A stretch of 64,000 nt of DNA from Streptomyces sp. P9-A4 (GTDB lineage Bacteria; Actinomycetota; Actinomycetes; Streptomycetales; Streptomycetaceae): the NCBI RefSeq assembly GCF_036634195.1, contig NZ_JAZIFY010000001.1, positions 868,001 through 932,000 of the forward strand. Direction: 5' to 3'. The notes below the pieces were generated by a model that searched no databases, was not told the DNA's origin, and was given only the letters and a program-made list of their open reading frames with translations. Shown piece by piece: positions 32,274-41,262 of the stretch. The position numbers and the translations under genes were made by a program. Each line of letters opens with the position of its first letter. Position 1 is the first letter of the stretch.

Positions 32274-33003
32274 CACGCCTCTCGGGGTCACGTATGCGTC
32301 GTGCGGGTCTCCCGGCCGGCGCCGCAGGATCGGTGCGCTCTGCCTCCGCGACAGGATCCCTGGAGGGCGACGCCGGTGACGGCGGCCGCGTCTCTGATTC
32401 CGCTGGGGCGACGGCCGTGCCCATGGCCGGTGCCGGGCGGCATGCCCTCGTCTCCCCTGCAGACCTTGGCCTACCGCTCTCCCGGGCGGCCCCCATCGTG
32501 GGGTATCCGGGCGCCTTCCCCCATCCGGATCCGCCAAGCGGCCCATGCCCGGCTCATGTGACACGGCACGGTGAATTCATCGGCGAACACCTCGTCGACA
32601 CCGTCCCGGCAATTCTCCCGACGGAATGGCGCCCGCTCTCCGCCCCCTACGCCGTCCGCGCCCGCCCCGGCGCCGCCCCACTGTCCTGGCACGATCTCGA
32701 CGATCCGGACGTCACCGCCCGCCGCTGGACCCCAGGCCCGTCGGCGACTGCTTGAGGCGCGACGCCGCCACAGGCGTCTGGCGCGGCAGGCTGCGGCCTG
32801 CGGACAGCACCCAGGACACGCTCCGCGGCACTCGCGCTCCCCCTCCCCCGAACGACCGGGCCCCTCAACCCGGGGCCGCTGCCATCCGACCCGGGCGAAG
32901 CGCCCCGCGGCTGAGCGCGGAGAAGGAGCCCCCGTTCTTCCCGGCCTGCGACGGCGAGGGTTCCCCCGTCGTCGCAGGCGTGTCAGGCACCGGTTCGCGC
33001 CGC
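32274..33003. other. Mostly gene-free stretch with one possible small reading frame
   Basis: Between the dehydrogenase fragment and the membrane protein. A plus-strand frame from GTG 32558 to 32755 (65 codons, MTRHGEFIGEHLVDTVPAIL and on) has strong G/C third-position bias, yet no recognisable family and no clear ribosome site; it may be a fragment. Nothing else convincing is seen. Confidence 0.4.
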
Positions 33004-34329
33004 TCAGGAGTCCCCCACATCGTTCGTGGCGGCCGACAGGACACCGAGGAGCACCAGGACGAACACGGCGCACAGGAACACGAGGACGACGACCACAGGC
33101 GTGGGGTAGCTCCACAGGACGAGGGCGAGAGTTCCCGCCGCGATCACGGTGGCTGTGGTCAAGGGGCGGTGCGCGCGCAGCCAGTCGCCGGCCCGGCCAC
33201 TGTCCCACCCGGTGCGGGCCAGCGCGTGACCGGCGGCATCGACGCCCCGGCCGGTGGCCGAGCGGACGGCGTCGGCTCCGCGGCCAGGCCCGTACAGATA
33301 GGCCGTGATCACGGCGATCAGCGCGATCACGAGCGTCGCCACCGTCGACTGCCGCAGGAACCTCACGAGGGTGTCATAGACATCCGCCGCGGCCTCTTGC
33401 GACTTCGCGACCGGGGCCACCGCGTCCAGGTACACCTGGCGCAGGACGGAGAGCACCACAAGCAGCGCGCACATCATCACACCGATGCCGACCCCCAGGG
33501 CCATCACCGCTTTGCGGCGCCGAGGCGCTGCCCAGACCCCGAGGCCCGCAAGAACAACGACTGTCGCGGGCAGCCAGGGACCGAGCACACCGAGCCAGCG
33601 GGCCGCGTTCCGAACCTCACCCAGCTGGTCGTTCCTTGTCAGCACGATCGATGTGTCGGCCCCGGGAATCTGAGCCGCATCGACGATCGTCGTGCCGACG
33701 AACTGCTTCTGCATCTCCTCCACCACGACCCCCACGTTCAGCACGAGGGCGTCTCCCTTGACCTCGATCGCGCCACCGCCGTCGCCGGTCAGGACGTTCG
33801 TCGCGGCGGTGTGGGCGCCCCGGTTGACAGTGTCCCAGGCCTCGGCGAAGGCGTCGCTGGTGACTACCTTCTTCACCACGTACCGCACGCCGGTCGTCAG
33901 GCCGCTCTTGAGCTGTTCATCCATCGATCTGGCCGCGTCGACCAGGAAGGGGGGTGCGTCGCGGTCGGCCAGGATGTCGGCGAGGGCGTCGGTGATCTTG
34001 CGGACGTCGACGCGCGCGACCACTCCGTCGGTCACACGGTCGATGACGACGTCCTGGACGGCCGGATCGCGGGCCAGCGGCGCGACCGTCTGTTCGTAGC
34101 GGTCGACGTCGTTGATCTGCGAGCTCGCCCATGCTGCCACCACGGCGACGGGAGCCAGCAGTACGGCCAGGGCGAGAAGCCCGGAGGCGACCACCATGCG
34201 CAGCCTGCCGTGACGGAGGTCGGCGTCCTTGCGAAGGCGCTCGTAATCCGAGCGCTCAGATGCATCCAGAGGGCGCCCCGGCTCGTCGGGCGAGGGCCTC
34301 CGCGGACCGAAGTCGTGAGGTGCGCCCAT
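33004..34329 (-). CDS. Hypothetical multi-pass membrane protein
   Basis: 441 residues. A short cytosolic N-terminus (MGAPHDFGPRRPSPDEPGRP) leads to a first helix (MVVASGLLALAVLLAPVAVV). An external domain of about 200 residues follows (INDVDRYEQTVAPLARDPAV onward, with repeated V-V-I-D-R-V patterns). Then come helices around LPATVVVLAGLGVWAAP, GVGIGVMMCALLVVLSVL, TLVIALIAVITAYLYGPG and two near the C-terminus. Such one-plus-four helix proteins are frequent unknowns in actinomycetes. CGGAGGG precedes the ATG at 34329. Confidence 0.75.
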   Translation of the reverse strand: MGAPHDFGPRRPSPDEPGRPLDASERSDYERLRKDADLRHGRLRMVVASGLLALAVLLAPVAVVAAWASSQINDVDRYEQTVAPLARDPAVQDVVIDRVTDGVVARVDVRKITDALADILADRDAPPFLVDAARSMDEQLKSGLTTGVRYVVKKVVTSDAFAEAWDTVNRGAHTAATNVLTGDGGGAIEVKGDALVLNVGVVVEEMQKQFVGTTIVDAAQIPGADTSIVLTRNDQLGEVRNAARWLGVLGPWLPATVVVLAGLGVWAAPRRRKAVMALGVGIGVMMCALLVVLSVLRQVYLDAVAPVAKSQEAAADVYDTLVRFLRQSTVATLVIALIAVITAYLYGPGRGADAVRSATGRGVDAAGHALARTGWDSGRAGDWLRAHRPLTTATVIAAGTLALVLWSYPTPVVVVLVFLCAVFVLVLLGVLSAATNDVGDS

Positions 34330-34524
34330 GGGGACTCCCTCCGGGTGCGGCACTCGGCGCGCCAAGGCACTCCGCCCACGTGGTGAGACGGCCGCCGATC
34401 ATCCGGCGCCTGACTCCATGGTTCCCCATCCACCCACGACCCGCAGCTTGCCTGTGTGTCCCACCGCACCCGTGCAGGCGCCGACGGCCGCGGCGAGGCA
34501 CCCCTGATCATGCAGGCGCCGCGC

Positions 34525-35150
34525 TCAGGCCCTTGGCCGGATGGCCGGAGCCCTCCGTTCAGCCGTCGCGGTCTTGCCTCCTGTCCGTGCCCTTGGTCTC
34601 ATCGTGCAGCAGCCGGTGCGCAGCTCGCTGAGGATGCGAGCGAGGAGGCGTGAGACGTGCATCTGGGAGAGGCCGACGCGTCGGCCTATTTCGGCCTGGG
34701 TCAGCTCCTGTGCGAAGCGGAGGGCGAGAATCTCTCGGTCACGCTGGTCGAGTCGGGCGATCAGCGGTCCCAGCGACTCCAGGTCGTCGATCAGCTGGTA
34801 CGCGGGTTCCGTGGCGGCGCTGCGGCTGAGGGCGGCGCCCTGTGAGGTCTGGGGGTCGTCGCCCGCGAAGGCGTCGAGGGAACGAACGGTGTAGGCGTTC
34901 ACGGCCAGCTTCGTCTCGGCGACTTCGGCCTCGGTAAGGTGAAAGTTCGCCGGCGAGTTCGCTACGGCTTGGACGGTGCCCCTCGCGCTGTTCCAGCGCG
35001 TCGACGGCTTTCGCCACCTCCATGCGGAGTTCCTGCAGTCGGCGGGGAACATAATCAGCCCAACCGGTGTCCGGAAGAAGCGCTTCATCTCACCGACGAC
35101 GGTGGGCAGAGTGAACGTGCAGAACTCTCAGTGCCGGAGTCGTTTGACAT
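34525..35150 (-). pseudogene. SigB/SigF-type sigma factor remnant
   Basis: The N-terminus MSNDSGTESSARSL at 35150 runs, after loss of regions 1.2-2, into TLPTVVGEMKRFFR (start of region 3). A one-base loss shifts the frame through DTGWADYVPRRLQELRMEVA to SRSELAGEL. A one-base gain then restores the frame at LTEAEVAETKLAVNAYTVRS, and region 4 (IGRRVGLSQMHVSRLLARIL) is intact. So the core-binding and -10-recognition parts are gone and about 45 residues of region 3 are out of frame. It cannot act as a full sigma factor. A region-4 DNA-binding fragment could still be translated from internal starts. Confidence 0.8.
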
Positions 35151-35197
35151 GCCGGGTTCGGCGCTTCCCCCGGTCGCATTGAGGCTGTTCTGACTCT

Positions 35198-35353
35198 CTA
35201 CCAGTAGTGCCGACGCCCGCCGACCTGGTGACCGACCGCGCCGAGGATCCAGAGGATGGCACCGATGACCACGAGGATGATCCCGATTGTCCAGAGAATA
35301 CCGATGCCGGCCACGAGGCCGATCACGAGCAAGATGACGCCGAGGACGATCAT
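35198..35353 (-). CDS. Small two-helix membrane protein (DUF6131-like)
   Basis: 51 residues, MIVLGVILLVIGLVAGIGIL then WTIGIILVVIGAILWILGAV and a polar HQVGGRRHYW end. Two hydrophobic stretches with a short turn make a hairpin membrane protein. GGAGG precedes the ATG perfectly. Proteins of this kind recur in streptomycetes near stress genes; function unknown. Confidence 0.75.
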   Translation of the reverse strand: MIVLGVILLVIGLVAGIGILWTIGIILVVIGAILWILGAVGHQVGGRRHYW

Positions 35354-35457
35354 GGTGTCCTCCGATTCTGCTGATTGCTTCCATATCAGAGTAGGCGTCC
35401 CTTCCGCTCATGGCCTCCGGGAACGGAGCTTGAGCAGGGAGGTTCTGTCCCGTGATC

Positions 35458-35943
35458 TCAGGCCGGGTGCCCTGGCGGGAGGTCCGCGACGTCACTGAAC
35501 CGGAGGAGTGGCGGCCTTGCAGGGCCGGGTGGGCTCTGCGTGACAGGTGCGAGCAGGAAGCCGACGTGGTCTCCTCCGTCGACGCGTTCCCGAACTCGGC
35601 CCACGAGCCAGGCGCAGGAGTCCTCCAGTACCGGCGCTCCGCCTTCTCCTGGCCGCCAGGCCACCCTGCCGAACTTGTCGATGTCGTCGCCGGTCCGCCT
35701 GCCGAACAGCTCGGCGACCTGCGTCTGGTCGCGGCGCAGGGCGTGTACGGCGAGGTGGGAGGCGTGGCGTGCGATGCGGTAGGTGCGGTTGGCGGTGGAG
35801 ATCCACACCATGAAACGGGGTGGGTCGATCGAGCACTGTGACGCGAAGCCCACCAGGCAGCCACCCTGCTCGCCGTCGGCCGCCGCCGTGACGACGTACA
35901 TCGGGTAGTCGAGCACGTCGGTGAAGCCGTCGAGGCCGGCCAC
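35458..35943 (-). CDS. Flavin reductase-like FMN-binding protein
   Basis: 161 residues from GTG 35943 (VAGLDGFTDVLDYPMYVVTA). Typical features are GGCLVGFASQCSIDPPRFMV and WISTANRTYRIARHASHLAV, the FMN-binding split-barrel block, followed by LFGRRTGDDIDKFGRVAWRP and DHVGFLLAPV near the end. GAGGAG sits 6 bases before the GTG, inside the end of the preceding gene, whose stop is 2 bases upstream of this start. It probably reduces or binds flavin, perhaps as partner of the truncated redox enzyme next door. Confidence 0.82.
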   Translation of the reverse strand: MAGLDGFTDVLDYPMYVVTAAADGEQGGCLVGFASQCSIDPPRFMVWISTANRTYRIARHASHLAVHALRRDQTQVAELFGRRTGDDIDKFGRVAWRPGEGGAPVLEDSCAWLVGRVRERVDGGDHVGFLLAPVTQSPPGPARPPLLRFSDVADLPPGHPA

Positions 35944-35945
35944 GG

Positions 35946-36254
35946 TCAGCTCCTCGGGTCCGGGTCCGGGGGCGGGGGCGGGGGCGGGGGGCTCTCCCGT
36001 CGCAGACGCAGCAGGTCCGGGTCCCACTCGCGTGCGTCGTCGACGCCCTCGAAGCCTCGGTAGTGGAGTTCGTACAGCAGGTACAGCGCGAGCTGGAGGT
36101 CCTCTCCCCAGGGGTCCGCCCTTCGGACGCTGGCCTCGGTGTACGCGGGTGGCCGGTCGCTCCGCAGGGCCCTCTCCACGGCGCCCGACAGGTCACCCCG
36201 CGCTGCGACGAGGCGGGGGCCGGATTCCGTGACGCTCGTGCTGGACGGGGTCAT
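35946..36254 (-). pseudogene. Iron-containing redox enzyme, truncated to N-terminal 100 residues
   Basis: 102 residues: MTPSSTSVTESGPRLVAARG, then DPWGEDLQLALYLLYELHYR and GFEGVDDAREWDPDLLRLRR, the N-terminal part of the streptomycete iron-containing redox enzyme (haem-oxygenase-like fold) as I remember it, normally over 300 residues. Here it runs into a Pro-rich tail (about eight prolines in a row) and stops. The ATG overlaps the stop of the CDGSH gene (ATGA) and has AGGAG. All the metal-ligand helices beyond about residue 85 are missing, so it is probably dead, although still translated in the operon. Confidence 0.7.
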
Positions 36255-36529
36255 CTGAGGCTCCTGTCCTCGGAGGGTGCTACAGCTCGTTCCCGGCGGC
36301 GGTGGCTGGTGTCGCACCAGGGATACGCACGGCTGCGGCGACACGTGCACAGCGCGACCATGAACCGATCGGATCGGGCGAGGGTCCCGTCGTCCAGCAC
36401 GAATTCCACCGGGCCCTCGACCAGGATCGGGCCCTGCGGGTCGATGGCCACCCGGCGTGCGGGTCCGGGTGAGGGCCGGGCCGTCGTAGAGGTGGCCGCC
36501 TGCGTCACGCCGTCAGGGGTGCTCGGCAC
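36251..36529 (-). CDS. CDGSH iron-sulfur domain protein
   Basis: 92 residues, GTG start. The cluster-binding block is ALCTCRRSRAYPWCDTSHRR, i.e. C-x-C, then C-D-x-S-H, the three-Cys one-His [2Fe-2S] ligand set of CDGSH proteins. A preceding strand region reads GPILVEGPVEFVLDDGTLAR. The start overlaps the end of the methyltransferase gene by 17 bases and the stop overlaps the next start, so all four genes of 35458-37202 form one operon. Likely an electron carrier for the redox enzyme cluster. Confidence 0.85.
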   Translation of the reverse strand: MPSTPDGVTQAATSTTARPSPGPARRVAIDPQGPILVEGPVEFVLDDGTLARSDRFMVALCTCRRSRAYPWCDTSHRRRERAVAPSEDRSLR

Positions 36530-37202
36530 GGATGATCACCAACTCCTCGCGCTCGTCGCCATCGCACGCCAGGCCCTGCCTCCGCAGCCAGGTCCGCCGC
36601 GCACGCAGTACCGGACCCCATGGGACGGAGGCCCGTGCGGTCACCCCAGCGGACAGCCCGGCCGCTTCCAGACGGGCAAGAGTGGCCGGTGGACCGCACA
36701 TCCCGGAGTGCACCATCAGCAGGACCCCGCCGGGGCGCAGCAAGGCCGGCGCGCACGCGCAGACGCGGTCGATGACCGCCCGCCCGTCGGGGCCGCCGTC
36801 CCAGGCGCGGGCGGCCCCGTGCGACGGCGGGCGCGCTCGGGCCGAGGGCACGTAAGGCGGGTTGGTGAGGACGACGTCGAAGCGCCGGCCCTGGGCTCGG
36901 GTCTCGAAATCACCGTGCATCACTCTCAGTGGCAGTCGCTGCCGGAAGGCGTTCAGGCCGGCCGCGATGACCGCGGGCCACGAGACGTCGACGGCCTCGA
37001 CCCGGGCCCCGGTACGCGCCGCGGACAGGGCGAGAGCACCTGTTCCGGTGCCGATGTCCAGGATGTCGCTGTCCGCGCCCATGGGTTCATGGGATAGGGC
37101 TTCCGCGAGAAGCCAGGTGTCGGCCTGCGGGCGGTACACGCCGGGCAGGGCGATCAGCCGCCTGGGAAGCGGGTCGAAGGCCAGAGCCGTACTGGGCACC
37201 AT
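36513..37202 (-). CDS. HemK2/MTQ2-type protein methyltransferase
   Basis: 229 residues. SAM motif I is ILDIGTGTGALALSAARTGA, and the catalytic NPPY motif follows in FDVVLTNPPYVPSARAR, as in N5-glutamine methyltransferases acting on release factors. The ATG at 37202 has GGAGG upstream (MVPSTALAFDPLPRRLIALP); the frame reaches 37376 but those residues look noncoding. First gene of a leftward operon with CDGSH, redox-enzyme remnant and flavin reductase. The gene set is common in streptomycetes; a link between methylation and the iron proteins is unknown. Confidence 0.85.
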   Translation of the reverse strand: MVPSTALAFDPLPRRLIALPGVYRPQADTWLLAEALSHEPMGADSDILDIGTGTGALALSAARTGARVEAVDVSWPAVIAAGLNAFRQRLPLRVMHGDFETRAQGRRFDVVLTNPPYVPSARARPPSHGAARAWDGGPDGRAVIDRVCACAPALLRPGGVLLMVHSGMCGPPATLARLEAAGLSAGVTARASVPWGPVLRARRTWLRRQGLACDGDEREELVIIRAEHP

Positions 37203-37530
37203 GAACCTCCGGATCTCTGAGTTCGCGGAGAGGATCCCGTTGTCGGCGAGGGAACGCATGTCCGGGATCTCGACCCCAATCCTGGCCCGCCGTTTCCGAT
37301 GAAGCCGGAACGGGATTGTCTCCCGCTCGGCGACTGTGATGCGGGAGGGGCTCCTTCCAGTCGGAACACGCTCCATTGTGGCGCCGGGCCGCCTCGTCCG
37401 CCGCTCGACGCATCCGGGCTACTCGGCCGCGGGACGGCGGGCTGCGGAGTGCGCGAGAGGAAGAGGTTGTCGGTGACTTGGCGCCGCTGTCGACTCGTGA
37501 GAACGGGGGAAAAGTAAGAAAGTGGTGTCT
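37203..37530. other. Divergent intergenic stretch, no gene or clear promoter
   Basis: Lies between the methyltransferase operon and the F420 oxidoreductase. The minus-strand frame continues open through part of it but lacks a ribosome site. I see no convincing promoter pair. Confidence 0.35.
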
Positions 37531-38496
37531 ATGGCGCACTTCGGTTACACGATGATGACCGAACAGGCCGGGCCCCGCGAACTGGTCGCCCACGCGATAG
37601 GCGCGGAGAAGGCCGGCTTCGACTTCTCCGTCATGTCCGACCACAGCTTTCCCTGGCTGGAGTCGCAAGGGCATGCGCCGTACGCATGGAGTGTTCTCGG
37701 CGCGGCCGCGCAGGCCACGTCCTCGCTACCGTTCATGACCTTCGTGACCTGCCCCACCTTCCGGTACCACCCGACAGTGATCGCCCAGAAGGCCGCGACC
37801 ATGCAGATGCTGTCCGGCGGCCGTTTTCGGCTCGGCCTCGGCTCGGGCGAGAACCTCAACGAGCACATCATCGGCGCCGGCTGGCCCGCGGCCCCGGTGC
37901 GTCTGGAGATGCTCGAAGAGGCCGTCGGCATCATCCGTTCCTTGCTGGCGGGGGACACGGTCAGCCACCGCGGCCCTCACTTTGACGTCGACAACGCCAA
38001 ACTCTGGGATCTCCCCGAGGACCCCCCTGCGATCGGCATCGCGGTGTCCGGGGAACGCTCCTGCGAAATCGCCGGCCGGTACGGGGACCTGGTGATCGCC
38101 ACGGAGCCCCGCCGGGAGCTGTTGGAGGCGTTCGACACGCACGGTGGGGCAGGCAGGCCGCGTATCGGCCAGCTGCCCGTCTGCTACGACACCGACCGCG
38201 ACGCGGCGATCGCACGGGCACACGACCAGTTCCGCTGGTCCCTCGGTGGCTGGCAGGTGAACGCGGAACTCCCCGGTCCCGCCAGCTTCGAACAGGCCGG
38301 CACGCACATACGTCCCCAGGACGTAGCGGACGTCATCCCCTGCGGGGCAGACGCCCACGCGTTCGTCGAAGCGGTACGTCCGTTCCGCGACGCGGGGTTC
38401 ACCGAGATCGCCCTCGTCCAAGTCGGCGGCGACCAGCAGGAGCCCTTCCTCCGTTGGGCACAGGCAGAGCTGCTCCCTGCTCTGCGGGAACTGTGA
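37531..38496 (+). CDS. F420-dependent LLM-class oxidoreductase (G6PDH-related subfamily)
   Basis: 321 residues, TIM-barrel of the luciferase-like fold. MAHFGYTMMTEQAGPRELVA matches the start of the TIGR03557 subfamily. FDFSVMSDHSFPWLESQGHA carries the His-rich substrate loop. TFVTCPTFRYHPTVIAQKAA and RFRLGLGSGENLNEHIIGAG follow, with the F420-phosphate contacts. Hydride transfer uses cofactor F420 made by actinomycetes. The frame also permits GTGs at 37522 and 37525; the ATG at 37531 matches the family start. The HAD gene follows after 11 bases. Confidence 0.88.
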   Translation: MAHFGYTMMTEQAGPRELVAHAIGAEKAGFDFSVMSDHSFPWLESQGHAPYAWSVLGAAAQATSSLPFMTFVTCPTFRYHPTVIAQKAATMQMLSGGRFRLGLGSGENLNEHIIGAGWPAAPVRLEMLEEAVGIIRSLLAGDTVSHRGPHFDVDNAKLWDLPEDPPAIGIAVSGERSCEIAGRYGDLVIATEPRRELLEAFDTHGGAGRPRIGQLPVCYDTDRDAAIARAHDQFRWSLGGWQVNAELPGPASFEQAGTHIRPQDVADVIPCGADAHAFVEAVRPFRDAGFTEIALVQVGGDQQEPFLRWAQAELLPALREL

Positions 38497-38507
38497 AGAG
38501 GGAAACC

Positions 38508-39185
38508 ATGGACCGTGCCGCGCTTTTCGATGTCGACGGGACCCTTACCGACACCAACTACCTTCACGTGGTGGCATGGTGGGAGGCACTGCGCCAAGCC
38601 GGGCACCAGGTACCGATGCACTCCGTCCACCGGGCGATCGGCCTGCCCGGCGAGGACCTGCTCGATCACCTCCTGGGAGACGACCGCGACCCAGCGCAGG
38701 ACGACCGACTGAGCGCCGCGCACCACACCCTGTACGCCACCTTCTTCGACCGTCTGCCCGCCCTGGCGTCGGCCGCCGACCTGATGCGCACGCTCGCCGG
38801 CAGCGGCTGGCGGGTCGTCCTCGTCACGTCGGCGAAAGGCAGCGAACTCTCAGCCCTGTGCCGAGCCATCGACGCGGACGACGCCATCGCCGAAACCAGT
38901 ACGTCCGATGACGTCGAGGAAGGCAAACCCGCACCGGAGCCCGTCCGGCACGCCCTCCGACTGGCCCAGGTGCCACCCGAGCGGGCCGTGTTCGTCGGCG
39001 ACACCGTGTGGGACATGAAGGCGGCCACCCGCGCTCGTGTGACTGCCGTGGGCCTGCTCTGCGGCGGAATCCCGCGGGCCGACCTGGAAGAAGCCGGTGC
39101 CGCCGCCGTGTACCGCGATCCCGCCGATCTGCTGGCCCATCTCGCTGACAGCCCGCTCGCCGCCGTGTCGGCCAGAGCCGGGTGA
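38508..39185 (+). CDS. HAD-family hydrolase (phosphoglycolate phosphatase-like)
   Basis: 225 residues. Motif I is LFDVDGTLTDTNYLHVVAWW (nucleophile Asp), motif II VVLVTSAKGSELSALCRAID, motif III Lys in GKPAPEPVRHALRLAQ, and motif IV VFVGDTVWDMKAATRARVTA. The helical cap after motif I marks subclass I. Substrate unknown. It begins 11 bases after the F420 oxidoreductase stop with GAGGGAAACC before the ATG, so the two are co-transcribed. Confidence 0.9.
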   Translation: MDRAALFDVDGTLTDTNYLHVVAWWEALRQAGHQVPMHSVHRAIGLPGEDLLDHLLGDDRDPAQDDRLSAAHHTLYATFFDRLPALASAADLMRTLAGSGWRVVLVTSAKGSELSALCRAIDADDAIAETSTSDDVEEGKPAPEPVRHALRLAQVPPERAVFVGDTVWDMKAATRARVTAVGLLCGGIPRADLEEAGAAAVYRDPADLLAHLADSPLAAVSARAG

Positions 39186-39700
39186 TCTCGTGATCGGGTA
39201 TTTCGGCGCCCCCAGCAGTGGTCGGACTGCGCGCGTGCGAGATGTCCTCGGGCCGGTGCAACGGTCAGCGGCCGAGGGACTTCTTCAGCTCGGACTTGTT
39301 CATGGACGATCGGCCAGATGTTGCGGCGCTTGGCCTCTTCGTACAGTCGGTCGTACGTGGGGCCGCCGCGCCGCTTCCCGCTCTCTGGCCTACGCGCTTC
39401 GGCGGCGACTCGCCCTCAAGGGATCGTACTGTCGCTCCCGCTTCGGACTCGATCCACGAGGCATGTCGCCTTCCCTTCCTTGTGCTGCCAGGGCTGCCGC
39501 GTACTCGCGTCTGATGAGAACAGACCGTGCTGACCGTGCGGCGGAGCGGAACCATCCGGTGGGCGCTGAGGGGGCGGCCATGGTTACTGTCCGTTCCGCC
39601 CGTCGAGAGGCGTCGAGAGCTTCCCCAGGTTTGCCGGTCGGAATGCCGGTAAGAACTTATATGTACCGTTTTGATAATACTTCCCAGGGAGTGATCGATC
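39186..39700. other. Stretch with a gene remnant, otherwise without genes
   Basis: Contains the remnant at 39267-39464. The rest shows no supported reading frame. Near 39651-39690 an AT-rich island (about GATAATAC at 39673-39680) stands out and may hold the promoter of the CsbD gene at 39701. Confidence 0.4.
39267..39464 (-). pseudogene. Remnant of small basic plasmid-stabilisation-type protein
   Basis: ATG 39464 with GGAAGG upstream begins MPRGSSPKRERQYDP, the start of a small basic protein type often annotated as plasmid stabilisation in streptomycetes. The middle is deleted or scrambled. The C-terminal Rho-N/SAP-like end reappears as TYDRLYEEAKRRNI and, after a one-base shift, SSMNKSELKKSLGR and stop at 39267. 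The family memory is moderate; the broken state is clear. Confidence 0.6.
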
Positions 39701-39874
39701 GTGTCGAGCAAGGAAAAGGGCCGAGCCAAGGCCGAGCAGGCCAAGGGCAAGCTCGAGGAGACGGCGGGCCGTGCGGTGGGCAACGAACGCATGACCGCCG
39801 AGGGACGTGCGGAGAAGGCGAAGGGGGACGCCCGCCAGGCCAAGGAGAAGGTCAAGGACGTCTTCAAGGGCTGA
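39701..39874 (+). CDS. CsbD-like stress protein
   Basis: 57 residues from GTG: VSSKEKGRAKAEQAKGKLEE then TAGRAVGNERMTAEGRAEKA and KGDARQAKEKVKDVFKG. Hydrophilic, Lys/Ala/Glu-rich amphipathic helices of the CsbD type, which is induced by general stress in Bacillus; molecular role unknown. GGGAG lies about 10 bases before the GTG. A second member is at 50899-51072. Confidence 0.85.
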   Translation: MSSKEKGRAKAEQAKGKLEETAGRAVGNERMTAEGRAEKAKGDARQAKEKVKDVFKG

Positions 39875-40023
39875 CCCGCCGACGGTGAGCCGTGGTCGAG
39901 GAGCCGCGGTGGGTGCCGAGCACGATGGGCCGGCGAAGAGCTGTTGCCCACGAACACATCAGGGGCACCCATGTGAGACAGCAGGTCTTCCCGCTCATGG
40001 AAAGGGGCGAACGGCGGTGGCCG

Positions 40024-41146
40024 AATGAGAAGCGTGGGTGTGGAGGAAGAGCTGCTTCTCGTGCATGCCCGCAGTGGGGAGTCCCTCGCTCTGGTCGGCG
40101 CTGTCCTCGCGGCTGCGGACCGGTCCGTAGGTCGGCAGCCGCGAGGGTGACGGCGCGTCAGAACACGCCCTCGAGAAGGAACTGCAGAAGGAACAGGTGG
40201 AGTTCGCCACCAAACCGGTGACGGAGATGGGCGAACTCGGGGATGAAGTCACTCGGTGCCGTGCCGAGGCCTGTCGGCACGCCGCATCCGCAGGCGCCCT
40301 CGTGGCAGCCCTTGCCGCCTCGCCGCTACCCGCCCAGCCCTCGCTGAACCCGGGCAAGCGATACGCGTGGCTGGGCGAACAGTTCGGCCTGACCGCGCAG
40401 GAACAACTCACCTGCGGCTGTCACGTCCATGTCTCGGTCGAGTCTGACGAGGAAGGTGTCGCCGTACTGGACAGGATCCGGCCCTGGCTCTCCGTGCTGA
40501 CCGCGACGAGCGCGAACTCGCCCTTCTGGCAGGGCAGGACAGCAAGTACGCGAGTTATCGCAGCCGGGTGTGGAACAGGCTGCCCTCGGCCGACCCCATG
40601 CACGTCTTCGGTTCCGCCGATCGCTACCACGAGCAGGTCCGTGCCATGCTCGACACCGGAGTCCTGCGAGACGAGGGGATGATCTACTTCGACGCCCGGC
40701 TGTCGGCCACCTACCCCACGGTGGAAGTCAGAGTGGCGGACGTGTGCCTCGAAGCGTCGACGCCCGTACTCCTCGCCGCCTTGGTCCGCGCCCTCGTCGA
40801 GACCGCCGCCAGGTCCTGGCGCGGAGGGGATCCGCCCTCCCGCGTCAGCACGGACCTGATTCGGCTGGCGGCATGGCAGGCGGGCCGATCGGGCCTCGAC
40901 GGCCCCCTCCTCCATCCCGGAACCATGCGAGAGGCGCCGGCGGCAGAGGTCGTCCAGGCGCTGTACGCCCATGTCCGAGAAGTCCTGGTCGAGTGCGGCG
41001 ACGACGAACGGGTCCGCGGAGGCATCGCCGGTCTGCTGGAAGGGGGCAACGGGGCTCGCATCCAGCGCGAGCTCCTGCGCACTCATGGCAGTCTCACCTC
41101 GGTGGTCACCCAGTGCGCGCGAATCACGAGCGACTCCCGAGCCTGA
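40024..41146 (+). pseudogene. YbdK-type carboxylate-amine ligase (GCS2), two frameshifts
   Basis: Three successive frames give one protein: MRSVGVEEELLLVHARSGES (frame 1, to a stop near 40147), then EHALEKELQKEQVEFATKPV ... LTCGCHVHVSVESDEEGVAV ... ANSPFWQG (frame 2, to about 40533), then DSKYASYRSRVWNRLPSADP ... MIYFDARLSATYPTVEVRVA ... NGARIQRELLRTHGSLTSVV (frame 3). The order is that of glutamate-cysteine-ligase-like YbdK proteins of about 370 residues, complete end to end. Two single-base indels thus inactivate it, unless they are sequencing errors. It overlaps the next small ORF at TGATG. Confidence 0.88.
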
Positions 41147-41244
41147 TGCCAAGACCGACGAAGGAGGCGGGCGGGAAGAAGGCCCCGGCCACGAAGTCGG
41201 CTACGTGGAAGCCGGCGACGTTCCGGCGTCGGAAGTCCGCTTGA
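41146..41244 (+). CDS. Small basic peptide (32 aa)
   Basis: MPRPTKEAGGKKAPATKSAT then WKPATFRRRKSA and stop. Lys/Arg/Pro/Ala-rich, like a histone-tail or nucleoid peptide. The ATG overlaps the stop of the pseudogene (TGATG) and its stop lies 18 bases before the DUF2188 gene, so it may be translated in the same message. Too short to classify. Confidence 0.4.
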   Translation: MPRPTKEAGGKKAPATKSATWKPATFRRRKSA

Positions 41245-41262
41245 AAAGCGAGGAGAAGGACG

